DNA of 64,000 bases, taken from NCBI GenBank assembly GCA_001304855.1, contig BBZN01000001.1, forward strand, positions 186,001 to 250,000, written 5' to 3'. The notes beneath the pieces were generated by a model. It was not told the origin of the DNA, ran no database searches, and saw nothing but the letters and a program-made list of their open reading frames with translations. A program made the translations under genes and the position numbers. Numbering within the stretch: position 1 is the stretch's first letter; the number at the start of each line of letters is the position of its first letter. Shown piece by piece: positions 54,047-63,794 of the stretch. Origin of the DNA: Clostridia bacterium UC5.1-1D2. GTDB lineage: Bacteria > Bacillota > Clostridia > Lachnospirales > Lachnospiraceae.

Positions 54047-54633
54047 ATGAACCGAACAGCGGCAGTCACCCGCAATACCAATGAGACAAAAATCAACCTG
54101 ACATTGAATCTGGACGGAAGCGGAAAGGCCGAGGTCCATACCGGCATAGGCTTTTTGACCATATGCTGACCAGCTTTGCGCGCCATGGCTTCTTTGACCT
54201 GTCCGTCACTGTGGATGGGGATCTGGAGGTGGATACGCATCACACCATAGAGGACACCGGCATTGTGCTGGGTCAGGCCATCCGGCAGGCAGTGGGAGAT
54301 AAGAAGGGGATTACACGGTACGGCTCCCTGATCCTTCCCATGGATGAGGCCCTTGTGATCTGCGCTCTGGATTTGTGCGGCCGTCCTTACTTTGTGTATG
54401 ATTTGAGCCTGGACCGGGAGAAGGTGGGGGATTTGGAGACTGAGATGATCCATGAGTTTTTCTACGCCGTCTCCTATGGGGCGGAGATGAATCTTCACCT
54501 AAAACAGCTTTCCGGCAGGAATAACCATCATATTATTGAAGCGGCGTTTAAAGCATTTGCAAAGGCGCTTGACATGGCTGTTGCCGGTGAGCCGCGCTTG
54601 ACCGGCGTGCTGTCTACGAAAGGGAGCCTGTAA
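54047..54633 (+). CDS. hisB: Imidazoleglycerol-phosphate dehydratase (one apparent frameshift)
   Basis: Dehydrates imidazole-glycerol phosphate. [19 protein letters not shown] (Mn-binding His/Glu) and [18 protein letters not shown] are the two repeat motifs of the fold. ATG at 54047 after AGGAGG. A lost T at about 54152 (T6 to T5) is repaired to 195 residues. Only the dehydratase domain; no phosphatase is fused. The 115-bp gap after hisD is GC-rich with possible hairpins. Confidence 0.93.
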
Positions 54634-54916
54634 ATACGACAGGAGCCACTGAGATATCCGGTTCCCCTGGATTCCGGCTGTCCCCAGGGGGACGGCAAAA
54701 TGAATCTACAATATCTGCCGGAGCATTGGACTGTGCCGGGCGCTTATCGGCTGGAGGCGGTTCCATATGACGCCATAAAACGGGGGAGCGCAGCGGCGGC
54801 TGTGCGGTGGCCCTTAGGAGGAGCGGACATCGCATTGGGGCAGGGGGAAGAAAAAGCAGGGCTTTTACAGCGGAGCTCATCAGGGATATCGGGATCTGAA
54901 TTGATATAATAAAAGA
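54634..54916. other. Intergenic stretch between hisB and element B, no recognised gene
   Basis: A 69-codon open frame (54700-54909) has no recognisable motif. hisH, often found at this position, is absent here. A short AT-rich stretch precedes the dispersed element. Confidence 0.4.
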
Positions 54917-55078
54917 ATGTACGCAGGGCATCTCTCCTGCATCTGCCTTTGGGCTGATTTTCCGCCGGCCGCACACAAATTTAAGCAACGTACGCGCCCC
55001 GTGCGCCTCATAAATTTGTGCACAGCTGACAAAAAATCATCTCGCAAAATCAGGCGCAAAGAGATTTCCGGCGTACAT
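54917..55078. repeat. Dispersed palindromic element, copy B (162 bp)
   Basis: Same family as at 34738 and 57224. Starts ATGTACGCAGGGCATCTC, ends GAGATTTCCGGCGTACAT. It ends 8 bp before the hisA ribosome binding site AAAAGGAG. AAGA is found on both flanks (possible target duplication, weak). May alter hisA expression. Confidence 0.88.
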
Positions 55079-55099
55079 AAGAGGCAAAAGGAGAAAACC

Positions 55100-55834
55100 A
55101 TGCAATTATATCCGGCAATTGATTTGAAGAACGGACAGTGCGTCCGCTTGAGGCAGGGAGAATTTAACAATATAACCGTGTATTCAGAAACACCGGACAA
55201 GGTGGCGGCTTACTGGGAGGAACAGGGAGCTACTTTTCTGCACCTTGTAGATCTGGACGGTGCGCTGGCAGGCCATTCTGTCAATGAGGGCGTAATCCGA
55301 AAAATTGCACAGACTGTGTCCATTCCCATTGAGATTGGCGGAGGAATCAGGACGGAGGAGTCTATCGCCAATATGCTGGATCTTGGCGTGAAGCGGGTGA
55401 TTATCGGCACAAAGGCTGTGGAACGGCCGGAGTTCCTGATGGAAATGGCAGGGAAGTTCGGGGCGGACGCTATTGTTGCCGGGGTAGATGCGAAGAATGG
55501 AATGGTGGCGGTGGAGGGCTGGGAAAAAGTCAGCGCCCTCAGGGCATCTGAACTCTGCCTTACAATGAAGCAATTGGGCGTCAAGCACATTGTATATACA
55601 GATATATCCAGGGACGGCATGCTGACCGGACCCAATGTGGAGGCTACCAGAAAGCTGACTGAGGAAACAGGGCTGGATGTGATTGCATCCGGCGGCGTAT
55701 CTTCCATGGAGGATCTGGAAGCTCTTTATAATGCCGGTATTTCAGGCGCAATAATCGGAAAGGCTCTCTATGAGAACCGGATTAATCTGAGAAAAGCGGT
55801 CGAGCAGTTTGAGAGAGTAGGATCAGATAAATAA
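55100..55834 (+). CDS. hisA: Phosphoribosylformimino-AICAR isomerase HisA
   Basis: Amadori isomerase of histidine synthesis, (beta-alpha)8 barrel. Catalytic Asp in PAIDLKNGQCVRL and in YTDISRDGMLTGPN; phosphate-binding loops IGGGIRTEESI and ASGGVSSMEDLE. 244 residues, intact. ATG at 55100 is set by AAAAGGAG; the longer upstream frame runs through the repeat element and is discarded. Confidence 0.95.
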   Translation: MQLYPAIDLKNGQCVRLRQGEFNNITVYSETPDKVAAYWEEQGATFLHLVDLDGALAGHSVNEGVIRKIAQTVSIPIEIGGGIRTEESIANMLDLGVKRVIIGTKAVERPEFLMEMAGKFGADAIVAGVDAKNGMVAVEGWEKVSALRASELCLTMKQLGVKHIVYTDISRDGMLTGPNVEATRKLTEETGLDVIASGGVSSMEDLEALYNAGISGAIIGKALYENRINLRKAVEQFERVGSDK

Positions 55835-55866
55835 AATTGTAAAGCGGAGAACAGGGAGAAATTCAG

Positions 55867-57181
55867 ATGAGTGACTATAAAAAGCTGATAGCAGGATTTG
55901 GATACAGAGAGGGGAAGGCATACTCCCTGGACGGTGAGACGGTTTACAGGGCGTCTCTCACGGAACTGGCGAGAACCGCCTGTGACAACGGGGCCGATGA
56001 AGTGCTGATTTTTGACCGTTCCTCAACGGACGAGGATCATGAGGCGGTTATCGGCGCTGTAAAGGAGACTGCCAGGGCTGTGGACGCTCCCATCCTTACA
56101 GGAGGACGGGTGAAACGGCTGGAGGATGTAAAAAATATCTCTACGCGGGAGCCAGCGCAGTGTTCCTGGAGGCAGATGTACAGGAGCAGGTGGATATGAT
56201 GAAGGAGGCTTCGGACCGGTTTGGCAGTGAGAAAATCTATGGCTGGCTGCCGGAGGATTCTTACCTTCAGAGGGAAGGGGAGTACCAGGTGCTGGGCGTG
56301 TCCGCTCTCATCATAAATGGGGGCGGAAGGGCTTATCCTTACGGAGAGACGGAAGGTCAGGCAGAAAATGCAGGTCTGCCCTGCTTCGCCGCCCTTCCCT
56401 CCTTCAAAGACATGGGCGGGGTATCTGAATCTCTGCCGCCTGTTTTGGGCTGCTCCAGGGTTCAGGGGGCTGTGCTGACGCTGGAAGAAACTGCCATGAA
56501 TACCTTCATGGAGATAAAGCAGATGCTAAAGAGGGAGGGAATTGCCACAGATACCTTTGAGAGCTCTGTGGAGTGGAAAGATTTCAAGCTCAACAGTGAG
56601 GGTCTTATCCCTGTGATTGTTCAGGACTATAAGAGCCGGGAAGTGCTGATGATGGCATACATGAACGAGGAGGCCTTTAATGCCACTCTCAACAGGGCCG
56701 GATGACGTATTTCAGCAGAAGCAGGGGGAAACTCTGGCTGAAGGGAGAAACCAGCGGACATTTTCAGTATGTAAAGTCTTTAAAGCTGGACTGTGACAAT
56801 GACACTATGCTGGCTGCTGTAAAGCAGGTGGGGGCAGCCTGCCACACAGGGAACAGAAATTGCTTTTTCCAGACGCTGGCCAGCAAGGAATATAAGGAAA
56901 CCAATCCCTTAAAGGTTATTTGAGGACGTATTTGAGGTGATACTGGACAGAAAGGAGCATCCTAAGGAGGGCTCTTATACCAATTATCTGTTTGATAAAG
57001 GGATTGACAAGATACTCAAAAAGCTGGGGGAGGAAGCCACCGAGATTGTGATTGCGGCCAAGAATCCCGACCCGGAAGAGATCAAGTATGAAATATCCGA
57101 TTTTCTGTATCATATGATGGTGCTGATGGCAGACAAAGGAATTACCTGGAGGAGATAACGGAAGAGCTGGCAAACAGGTAA
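55867..57181 (+). CDS. hisIE: HisIE with N-terminal HisF-like domain (four apparent frameshifts)
   Basis: Phosphoribosyl-AMP cyclohydrolase plus phosphoribosyl-ATP pyrophosphatase. HisI part from about residue 235 ([20 protein letters not shown], metal site [11 protein letters not shown]); HisE part [20 protein letters not shown]. The first about 200 residues resemble HisA/HisF ([39 protein letters not shown]) but lack the CLDxxxGRVVKG catalytic Asp motif. No separate hisF or hisH is in the window. Breaks near 56130 (A7 to A6), 56697 (G4 to G3), 56914 (+1 or -2) and 57150 (GGG to GG). Repaired length is about 438-439 residues. Confidence 0.88.
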
Positions 57182-57223
57182 GCATAAGGCTGCAGGGGAC
57201 TTAAGAAGGCCCTTCAGTGTTTA

Positions 57224-57385
57224 ATGTACGCCGGGAATCCTCCTTCACCTGCCCTTGGAGCTGATTTTCCGCCGGCCGCACATAAATTTAAGCAACATAC
57301 GCGCCGCGTAGGCCTCATAAATTTGTGCACAGCCGACAAAAAATCAGCCCGCAAAATCAGGTACAAAGAGATTCCCGGCGTACAT
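57224..57385. repeat. Dispersed palindromic element, copy C (162 bp)
   Basis: The clearest copy: ends ATGTACGCCGGGAATC and GATTCCCGGCGTACAT are a perfect 16-bp terminal inverted repeat. Internal complementarity (CTGATTTT/AAAAATCAG, AAATTTA/TAAATTT, near-symmetric centre at CGCGCCGCG) lets the whole unit fold as one long hairpin. Between hisIE and pepT. Confidence 0.9.
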
Positions 57386-57412
57386 TTTTTATAACGAGGA
57401 GGTTTACAAGAT

Positions 57413-58636
57413 ATGTCTGAGGTAACAAGACGTTTTTTGGAGTATGTGGGCTATGATACCCAGTCCCGGGAGGGGCAGGAGAAAATTCCGAGTACAGGCA
57501 GACAGCTGGTTCTTGCGAAAAAGCTGGCGGAGGAACTGGAAGGCATGGGGGCTGAGAATGTAAGAATTACCGGGCAGGGATATGTATACGCCTCCATCCC
57601 TGCAAACACAGACAGGAAGGCGCCTGTACTGGGCTTTGTGGCCCATATGGATACGGTGCCGTCTTTCTCCGGCACAGATATAAAACCCAGGCTCATCGGG
57701 GAATACGACGGGGAAGATATCTGTTTAAATGAGGGGCTGAATATATGGATGAAGACGGAGGACTTTCCGGAACTGAAGAATTCCAAAGGCCAGACGCTGA
57801 TTGTCACAGACGGAACCACCCTTCTCGGAGCAGATGATAAGGCGGGAATTGCGGAGATTATCACGATGGCGCAGTGGTTCTTGACCCATCCGGAGGTGGA
57901 GCATGGTAAAATCTGCATCGGCTTCACGCCGGACGAGGAGATCGGGCGGGGAGCCGACGGCTTTGACGTGGAGGCATTCGGGGCGGACGTGGCTTACACT
58001 GTAGACGGAGGCGTCCTTGGAGAGCTTATGTATGAGAATTTTAACGGGGCTTCAGGAAAGGTCACAATTCACGGCCGCAACATTCATCCAGGCAACGGCA
58101 AGGGGCAGATGAAAAATGCGCTGCTTATGGGTATGGAGTTCCAGGCTCTGCTGCCTGCATTTGAAAATCCCATGTATACGGAGGGCTATGAGGGCTTCTT
58201 TCATCTGGATGCCATGTCCGGCTGCGTGGAGGAAGCAAAGATGGATTATATCATCCGCGACCATGACAGGGACAAATTTGAACAGAAAAAACGGATATTT
58301 GCCCGGGCCGCTGAATTTATGAACCAGAAGTATGGAGAAGGAACGGTGGATGCCTGTGTAAAGGATACCTATTATAACATGAAGGAAAAAATTGAGCCCC
58401 ACATGTATCTGATCCAAAAAGCCCGGGCTTCTATGGAAAAGCTTGGTATAGAGCCTCTGATAATTCCCATCCGGGGCGGTACGGACGGGGCAAGGCTGTC
58501 CTATATGGGCCTTCCTTGTCCCAACATCTGCACAGGGGGGCATAATTTCCATGGAAAATACGAGTATATTACAGTGGAAGCCATGGAGAAAGTGACGGAG
58601 CTTCTTATTGAGATTACAAAATCCTTTGTATCATAA
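57413..58636 (+). CDS. pepT: Tripeptide aminopeptidase PepT
   Basis: Zinc M20 peptidase that removes the N-terminal residue from tripeptides. 407 residues, intact. [41 protein letters not shown] and [19 protein letters not shown] contain the metal ligands and catalytic Glu. ATG 57413 after GAGGAGG. Monocistronic, between element C and a terminator. Confidence 0.95.
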   Translation: MSEVTRRFLEYVGYDTQSREGQEKIPSTGRQLVLAKKLAEELEGMGAENVRITGQGYVYASIPANTDRKAPVLGFVAHMDTVPSFSGTDIKPRLIGEYDGEDICLNEGLNIWMKTEDFPELKNSKGQTLIVTDGTTLLGADDKAGIAEIITMAQWFLTHPEVEHGKICIGFTPDEEIGRGADGFDVEAFGADVAYTVDGGVLGELMYENFNGASGKVTIHGRNIHPGNGKGQMKNALLMGMEFQALLPAFENPMYTEGYEGFFHLDAMSGCVEEAKMDYIIRDHDRDKFEQKKRIFARAAEFMNQKYGEGTVDACVKDTYYNMKEKIEPHMYLIQKARASMEKLGIEPLIIPIRGGTDGARLSYMGLPCPNICTGGHNFHGKYEYITVEAMEKVTELLIEITKSFVS

Positions 58637-58645
58637 AATCCGGAG

Positions 58646-58680
58646 AGCCCGGCAGTGTTGCACATTGCCGGGCTTAAAAT
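58646..58680 (+). terminator. Terminator after pepT
   Basis: AGCCCGGCA pairs with TGCCGGGCT; TTAAAAT follows. Confidence 0.7.
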
Positions 58681-58744
58681 CCGCCTGTTACAGGGCTGCT
58701 ATGAAAACTGCTGGAAAAGTTGGAAGTTTTTGTTCCGGATCTTA

Positions 58745-58773
58745 TTGACTTATTCTTAACAAAGTGAGATAAT
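58745..58773 (+). promoter_or_regulatory. Predicted sigma-A promoter for pckA
   Basis: TTGACT (58745-58750) and GATAAT (58768-58773), 17-bp spacer; the leader to the start at 58883 is about 105 bases and AT-rich. Confidence 0.65.
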
Positions 58774-58882
58774 AGATTCAAATTTCGATTTGTTAAGGAA
58801 ACGCTAAAAGGTATGTTTTTATATCAAATAATTTATTTTTTATTTGATTATATTATACACAATAAAAGAAAAGAGAGGTTGA

Positions 58883-60493
58883 ATGAAAATGGCAAAAATT
58901 GATTTGACTCAGTATGGTATCAGCGGTACAACAGAGATTGTTTACAATCCTTCTTACGATGTGATGTTTGAAGAAGAGACAAAGCCGGAACTGGAAGGGT
59001 TCGAGAGAGGACAGGTAAGCGAACTGGGTGCGGTTAATGTAATGACCGGTATTTATACAGGACGTTCACCTAAAGACAAATTTATCGTCATGGATGAGAA
59101 TTCAAAGGATACCGTATGGTGGACCTCTGATGAGTATAAGAATGATAACCATCCTGCCAGCCAGGAGGCTTGGGATACAGTTAAGAAAATCGCGCTGGAG
59201 GAGCTTTCCAACAAGAGGCTTTTTGTTGTAGATGCATTCTGCGGAGCGAATAAGGACACCCGCATGGCTATCCGTTTTATTGTTGAGGTGGCATGGCAGG
59301 CTCATTTTGTTACCAACATGTTTATCAAGCCTACGGATGAGGAGTTGGAGAACTTTGTTCCGGATTTCGTTGTTTACAACGCTTCCAAGGCGAAAGTGGA
59401 AAACTACAAGGAGCTGGGCCTGAACTCAGAGACAGCAGCTATGTTCAACATTACAAGCCGCGAGCAGGTTATCGTAAATACATGGTACGGCGGAGAGATG
59501 AAGAAAGGTATGTTCTCAATGATGAACTACTATCTGCCGCTGAAGGGTATTGCTTCCATGCACTGTTCGGCCAACACGGATATGAACGGTGAGAATACCG
59601 CTATTTTCTTCGGACTTTCCGGTACAGGAAAGACCACGCTGTCCACAGATCCCAAGCGTCTTCTTGTCGGAGACGACGAGCATGGCTGGGATGACAACGG
59701 CGTATTCAACTTTGAAGGCGGATGCTATGCCAAGGTTATCAACCTCGATAAGGAATCTGAGCCTGATATCTACAATGCGATCAAGCGGGACGCTCTGCTG
59801 GAGAATGTTACTCTTGACGCCGACGGCAAGATTGATTTCGATGACAAGAGCGTGACGGAAAATACACGTGTGTCGTATCCGATTAGCCATATTAAGAATA
59901 TTGTGCGTCCTGTTTCAACGGCTCCCGCAGCGAAGGATGTAATCTTCCTTTCAGCAGACGCTTTTGGTGTTCTTCCTCCTGTATCCATCCTGACTCCTGA
60001 GCAGACGCAGTATTATTTCCTTTCTGGATTTACGGCTAAGCTGGCAGGTACGGAGCGCGGAATCACAGAGCCTACGCCTACGTTTTCCGCTTGCTTCGGA
60101 CAGGCGTTCCTGGAACTGCATCCGACCAAGTATGCAGAAGAGCTTGTTAAGAGGATGCAGAAAAACGGCGCCAAGGCATATCTTGTTAACACCGGCTGGA
60201 ACGGTACAGGAAAGCGTATCTCCATCCGTGACACCCGCGGCATCATCGATGCAATTCTCGACGGTTCCATCGGAACGGCGCCAACCAAGATGCTGCCATT
60301 CTTTAACTTTGAGATTCCCACTGAGCTTCCCGGAGTAGATCCGAAGATTCTGGATCCACGGGATACTTATGCAGATGCAGCTGAGTGGGAGACAAAGGCT
60401 AAAGATCTGGCACAGCGTTTTGTAAAGAACTTCAGCAAGTATGAGGGCAATGAGGCCGGCAAGGCTTTGGTTTCTGCAGGTCCTCAGTTATAA
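58883..60493 (+). CDS. pckA: Phosphoenolpyruvate carboxykinase (ATP)
   Basis: Interconverts oxaloacetate and PEP with ATP/ADP. 536 residues, intact. [30 protein letters not shown] (Mn ligand region), kinase loop [14 protein letters not shown] at about residues 243-256, [10 protein letters not shown], and [20 protein letters not shown]. Start 58883 or 58889 after AGAGAGG. In fermenting anaerobes it often works in the PEP-to-oxaloacetate direction. Confidence 0.97.
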   Translation: MKMAKIDLTQYGISGTTEIVYNPSYDVMFEEETKPELEGFERGQVSELGAVNVMTGIYTGRSPKDKFIVMDENSKDTVWWTSDEYKNDNHPASQEAWDTVKKIALEELSNKRLFVVDAFCGANKDTRMAIRFIVEVAWQAHFVTNMFIKPTDEELENFVPDFVVYNASKAKVENYKELGLNSETAAMFNITSREQVIVNTWYGGEMKKGMFSMMNYYLPLKGIASMHCSANTDMNGENTAIFFGLSGTGKTTLSTDPKRLLVGDDEHGWDDNGVFNFEGGCYAKVINLDKESEPDIYNAIKRDALLENVTLDADGKIDFDDKSVTENTRVSYPISHIKNIVRPVSTAPAAKDVIFLSADAFGVLPPVSILTPEQTQYYFLSGFTAKLAGTERGITEPTPTFSACFGQAFLELHPTKYAEELVKRMQKNGAKAYLVNTGWNGTGKRISIRDTRGIIDAILDGSIGTAPTKMLPFFNFEIPTELPGVDPKILDPRDTYADAAEWETKAKDLAQRFVKNFSKYEGNEAGKALVSAGPQL

Positions 60494-60515
60494 AATAAAA
60501 TCAGATAATCACCTG

Positions 60516-60545
60516 TCCCCCGGCAAAATCGCCGGGGGATTTTTG
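60516..60545 (+). terminator. Strong terminator after pckA
   Basis: TCCCCCGGC pairs with GCCGGGGGA around AAAATC, followed by TTTTTG. The gap 60546-60760 shows nothing else. Confidence 0.9.
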
Positions 60546-60760
60546 CCGCCGGTCTGAGGCGCAGATAACTTTAGCGACCGGCCCAGAAAGCCTGAGGTCC
60601 AGAGAACGCCTCTTTGGGCCGCCCAGGCTGAGCATTCCGGGAAAATCCGGCTCTGTTGGCCGTATACATTGAAAGCTTCCGTCCTGCGGGGACAAAAATG
60701 CCCCCGCACATCACACATATTGTGTGCTTCTGTGCGGAGGCAAAACGCCGCCGATCGGAA

Positions 60761-61830
60761 TTAATAAATCTTCGCTTCCTCCTCGCCCTTTAAAACGCGG
60801 AGGCCGCCCTGGGCCAGTGCAAGGAGTTCATCCTCCCCGGGAATTACAGTTATGCCGCTGATATAGCTCACGTAATCCGCGATAGCGTCTGTAACAGGTT
60901 TTCCATAGGCGATACCGCCGGTAAGAATAATCTGGTCAACCTTTCCGTGAAGAACGGCAGCCATAGCGCCGATTTCCTTGGCTATCTGATAGCAGAAGGC
61001 GTCAAGGACAGCCTTTGCTTTCGGGTCATTTCCGCTGATTGCGGAGGCTTCAATCGCTCTCATATCATTGGTTCCCATGTAAGCGTTCATACCGCCTCCG
61101 CCTACAATTTTTTGTAAACTTCTTTCTCGGTGTACTGTCCGCTGAAACAGAGCTTGATCAGGGCTCCCACCGGCACGCTGCCTGCGCGTTCCGGTGAAAA
61201 GGGGCCGTCCCCGTCCAGGGTGTTGTTCACATCAATCACCCGTCCGTCTGCATGGGCGCCTACGGATACGCCGCCGCCCATGTGGGCCACGATGAGACGA
61301 AGGCTTTCATAGGGAACGTTCTTTTCTTTCGCATACCGTTTCGCAACCGCTTTTTGATTCAGCGCATGGAAAATACTGATTCTGGGAAGCTCCGGGACGC
61401 CGGAATATCTTGCCAGGTCATCCAGCTCGTCCACAACCACCGGGTCTACAATGTAGGAAGGAATGCCCACGGAATCGCCGATCTCTTTTGCCAAAATGCC
61501 GCCCAGGTTTGATGCGTGCTGGCCCTGCTTACCCAGGTAGAGATCCTTGAGCAAATCCTCCGTTACTGAATAGGTTCCGCTGGGAATTGGCTTTAACAGA
61601 CCTCCCCTGCCCACGACAACACTTAAATCATGCACATCAAAGCGGTTCTCGGCAAGGACGTCCAAAATCACGTTCTTGCGGAAATCCTTCTGATCTGCAA
61701 TAGAAGCATATTGGGAAATTTCCTCTGTAGAATGGCGCAGGGTTTTTTCAAATAATTGAGTCTCGTCCTCATACACGCCGATTTTAGTGGAAGTGGAACC
61801 GGGATTGATAACCAGAATTTTGTAACTCAT
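60761..61830 (-). CDS. buk: Butyrate kinase (one apparent frameshift)
   Basis: Converts butyryl phosphate and ADP to butyrate and ATP. ASKHA fold: [54 protein letters not shown], and [17 protein letters not shown] 61830 after AGGAGGG. A lost A at about 61110 (A7 to A6) splits the read; repaired length is 356 residues. Lies 36 bp downstream of ptb in the same direction: one operon. Confidence 0.95.
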
Positions 61831-61866
61831 AATAAATTCCCTCCTGTTTAATGGCATATTGCCTCT

Positions 61867-62777
61867 TTAATCTGTTATGGAATCTGCGATAACCACTGCC
61901 AGGGCAATGGAGTTAATCTTAGTCTCAAAATCATCGGACCGTGAAGTCAGAATAACCGGTGCGCTGGTTCCAACCAGCAGATTGCCGTTTTTAACCTTGG
62001 CGGTGCGTACCAGAATTTTATATGTAATGTTGCCTGCGTCTATATTAGGGAATAAAAGCACGTCCGCATGGCCTGCAACAGGATTTGTAACGCCTTTATG
62101 AACAGCGGCTGTCTCGTCAATGGCCAAATCCATGGACAGTGGACCATACAGTTCGCAGCCTTTAATCTCGCCCCGCCGGCACATCTCAGTAAGGGTCTGG
62201 GCGTCTACCGTTGGAAGCATTTTAGGATTGACTGTTTCCACTGCGCAGACAGGAGCAACTTTTGGAGTTTCAATGCCGCAGGCTTTCGCAACCTCCACTG
62301 CGTTGTTGATGATCTTTACCTTCTCTTCCAGGGTTGGATAGGTGTTGAAAGCAACGTCCGTAAGGAACAGGAGACGGTCGATTCCCTCTATCTCAAATAC
62401 ACAGACATGGGACATCATCTTCTGGGTTCTTAGGCCCACCTCCTTGTTGAGAACGCTTTTTAAAAACATTTTCGTTTCAAGCATACCCTTTAACAAAGCG
62501 TCAGCCTGCTTGTTATGAACCAGCTCAACTGCTTTTAATGCGGCGGTGGGAACATCCGGCTCATTGATAAGCTCAAAATCATCCAGATTCATGTTGATTT
62601 CAGCAGCGATCTTCCGGATTTTTCCTCATCGCCAACCAGAATCGAATCTGCGATTCCGCGTTCCTTCACAACCTTGACAGCTTCCAGCACAGGAAGATCC
62701 TGAGCTACTGCCACAGCCAGCTTTTTACCCCCGCAGGCAGTGGCTCTTGATACCAAATCATCAAAACTTTTGCTCAT
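61867..62777 (-). CDS. ptb: Phosphate butyryltransferase (one apparent frameshift)
   Basis: Butyryl-CoA plus phosphate to butyryl phosphate. KQADALLKGMLETKMFLKSV, FLTDVAFNTYPTLEEKVKI, NPVAGHADVLLFPNIDAGNI are typical. Start ATG 62777 chosen with AAGGAA; GTG 62786 is an alternative. Lost A at about 62620 (A6 to A5); repaired length 303 residues. Upstream lies a long inverted repeat. With buk it is the kinase route of butyrate formation. Confidence 0.95.
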
Positions 62778-62827
62778 TTTACTCACATTCCTTTTCTTAT
62801 AAAATTATTATGTAACTTATAATAATT

Positions 62828-62919
62828 GTAACTGTTCAGGACGGCGTATCTTATTGTACATCAAATGGCCGGACAAAAAGCATCGGATGTCCATTTTTAC
62901 CGCCGTCCTGAACTGTTAC
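62828..62919. repeat. Long inverted repeat upstream of ptb
   Basis: GTAACTGTTCAGGACGGCG (62828-62846) faces CGCCGTCCTGAACTGTTAC (62901-62919): 18 of 19 positions pair, loop about 54 bases, itself with TGGCCGGACA/TGTCCA. AT-rich flanks extend the partial symmetry. It sits in the 62787-63197 gap. Confidence 0.8.
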
Positions 62920-63080
62920 TAATAATTAATAATTTAACAGCTCCAGTTTACCACTGAACCAAAGGAAGGTCAATATTAAAGTACTGTGAAGGACTATGAA
63001 ATTCCGTCTAATATGTATAAATAAGAAAAACCATAACTTTTTAATATATAAAAATTTCACAATTTTTAATTGATAAATAT

Positions 63081-63109
63081 TTGACAAAACTGACATTTAG
63101 CGGTATAGT
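63081..63109 (+). promoter_or_regulatory. Predicted sigma-A promoter of the second coaD
   Basis: TTGACA (63081-63086) and TATAGT (63104-63109), 17-bp spacer, followed by AAGGGAGGG. Strong match. Confidence 0.75.
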
Positions 63110-63124
63110 AAGGGAGGGTTCCAA

Positions 63125-63229
63125 ATGAGAGGCGTGATTACAGACTGGAGAATTCGGTACATACAAGATACAGAGGGAACCAAGGAGGAAACGGAAGATG
63201 GTAAAGGCTGTCTATCCCGGAAGCTTTGA
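63125..63229 (+). CDS. Possible 34-codon leader ORF overlapping coaD copy 2
   Basis: ATG at 63125 is eight bases after AAGGGAGGG, a better ribosome binding site than most genes here. It encodes [20 protein letters not shown] and a short tail, ending inside coaD copy 2 (stop 63227-63229). No recognised family. It could be a translation-coupling leader, or an artefact of one missing base making a longer N-terminus. Confidence 0.35.
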   Translation: MRGVITDWRIRYIQDTEGTKEETEDGKGCLSRKL

Positions 63230-63754
63230 TCCGGTTACTCTGGGTCATTTGGATATTATTCAAAGGTCTGCCAGGGTGGTGGATCAACTGATTATCGGAA
63301 TTGCAGTCAACTCAGCCAAGAGGCCGCTGTTTACACTGGAAGAGCGGGCGGAGCTTTTGAAAAAGGCGACCAGTGATTATTCAAATATTACGGTTAAGAT
63401 TTTTGAAGGGATGACGGTTGAGTTTGCAAGAGAAACGACGCCCATTTAATCATCCGCGGATTGCGGGCTGTTACGGATTTTGAAACGGAGATGCAGATTG
63501 CCCAAACTAATCACAGCATTGACCCTGAGCTGGACACCATGTTTTTTACCACCAGCCTGCAGTATGCTTTTTTAAGCTCCACCATTGTCAAGGAGGTGGC
63601 GTCCTACGGGACGGATATCAGCAAATATGTGCCTCCTGTTGTTGTGGAGGCGTTTAAACAGAAGCTGGAGGGCAAAACCCGTCCCTTCAGACAGGACAAG
63701 ATTTGCGATGGGGACAGCAGCAGTATATACACAGGCAGTTCAACAATTTTATAA
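63198..63754 (+). CDS. CoaD paralogue, phosphopantetheine adenylyltransferase (copy 2; one apparent frameshift)
   Basis: Nucleotidyltransferase of the CoaD family. [40 protein letters not shown] and [12 protein letters not shown] match the adenylyl-transfer fold including TxGH and SSTIVKE. A lost A at about 63434 (A4 to A3) is repaired; then 185 residues, about 20 longer than copy 1 because of a C-terminal tail. ATG 63198 after AAGGAGGAAACGGAAG. Second copy in one 64-kb window; specificity may differ. Confidence 0.9.
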
Positions 63755-63794
63755 AAATTAAAAATAATTATTTATATTCAAGGAGGAACGTAAT

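Noticed and set aside
54700-54909. 69-codon open frame between hisB and hisA as hisH remnant
   Set aside because: No glutamine amidotransferase motif is visible, and codon pattern is not convincing.
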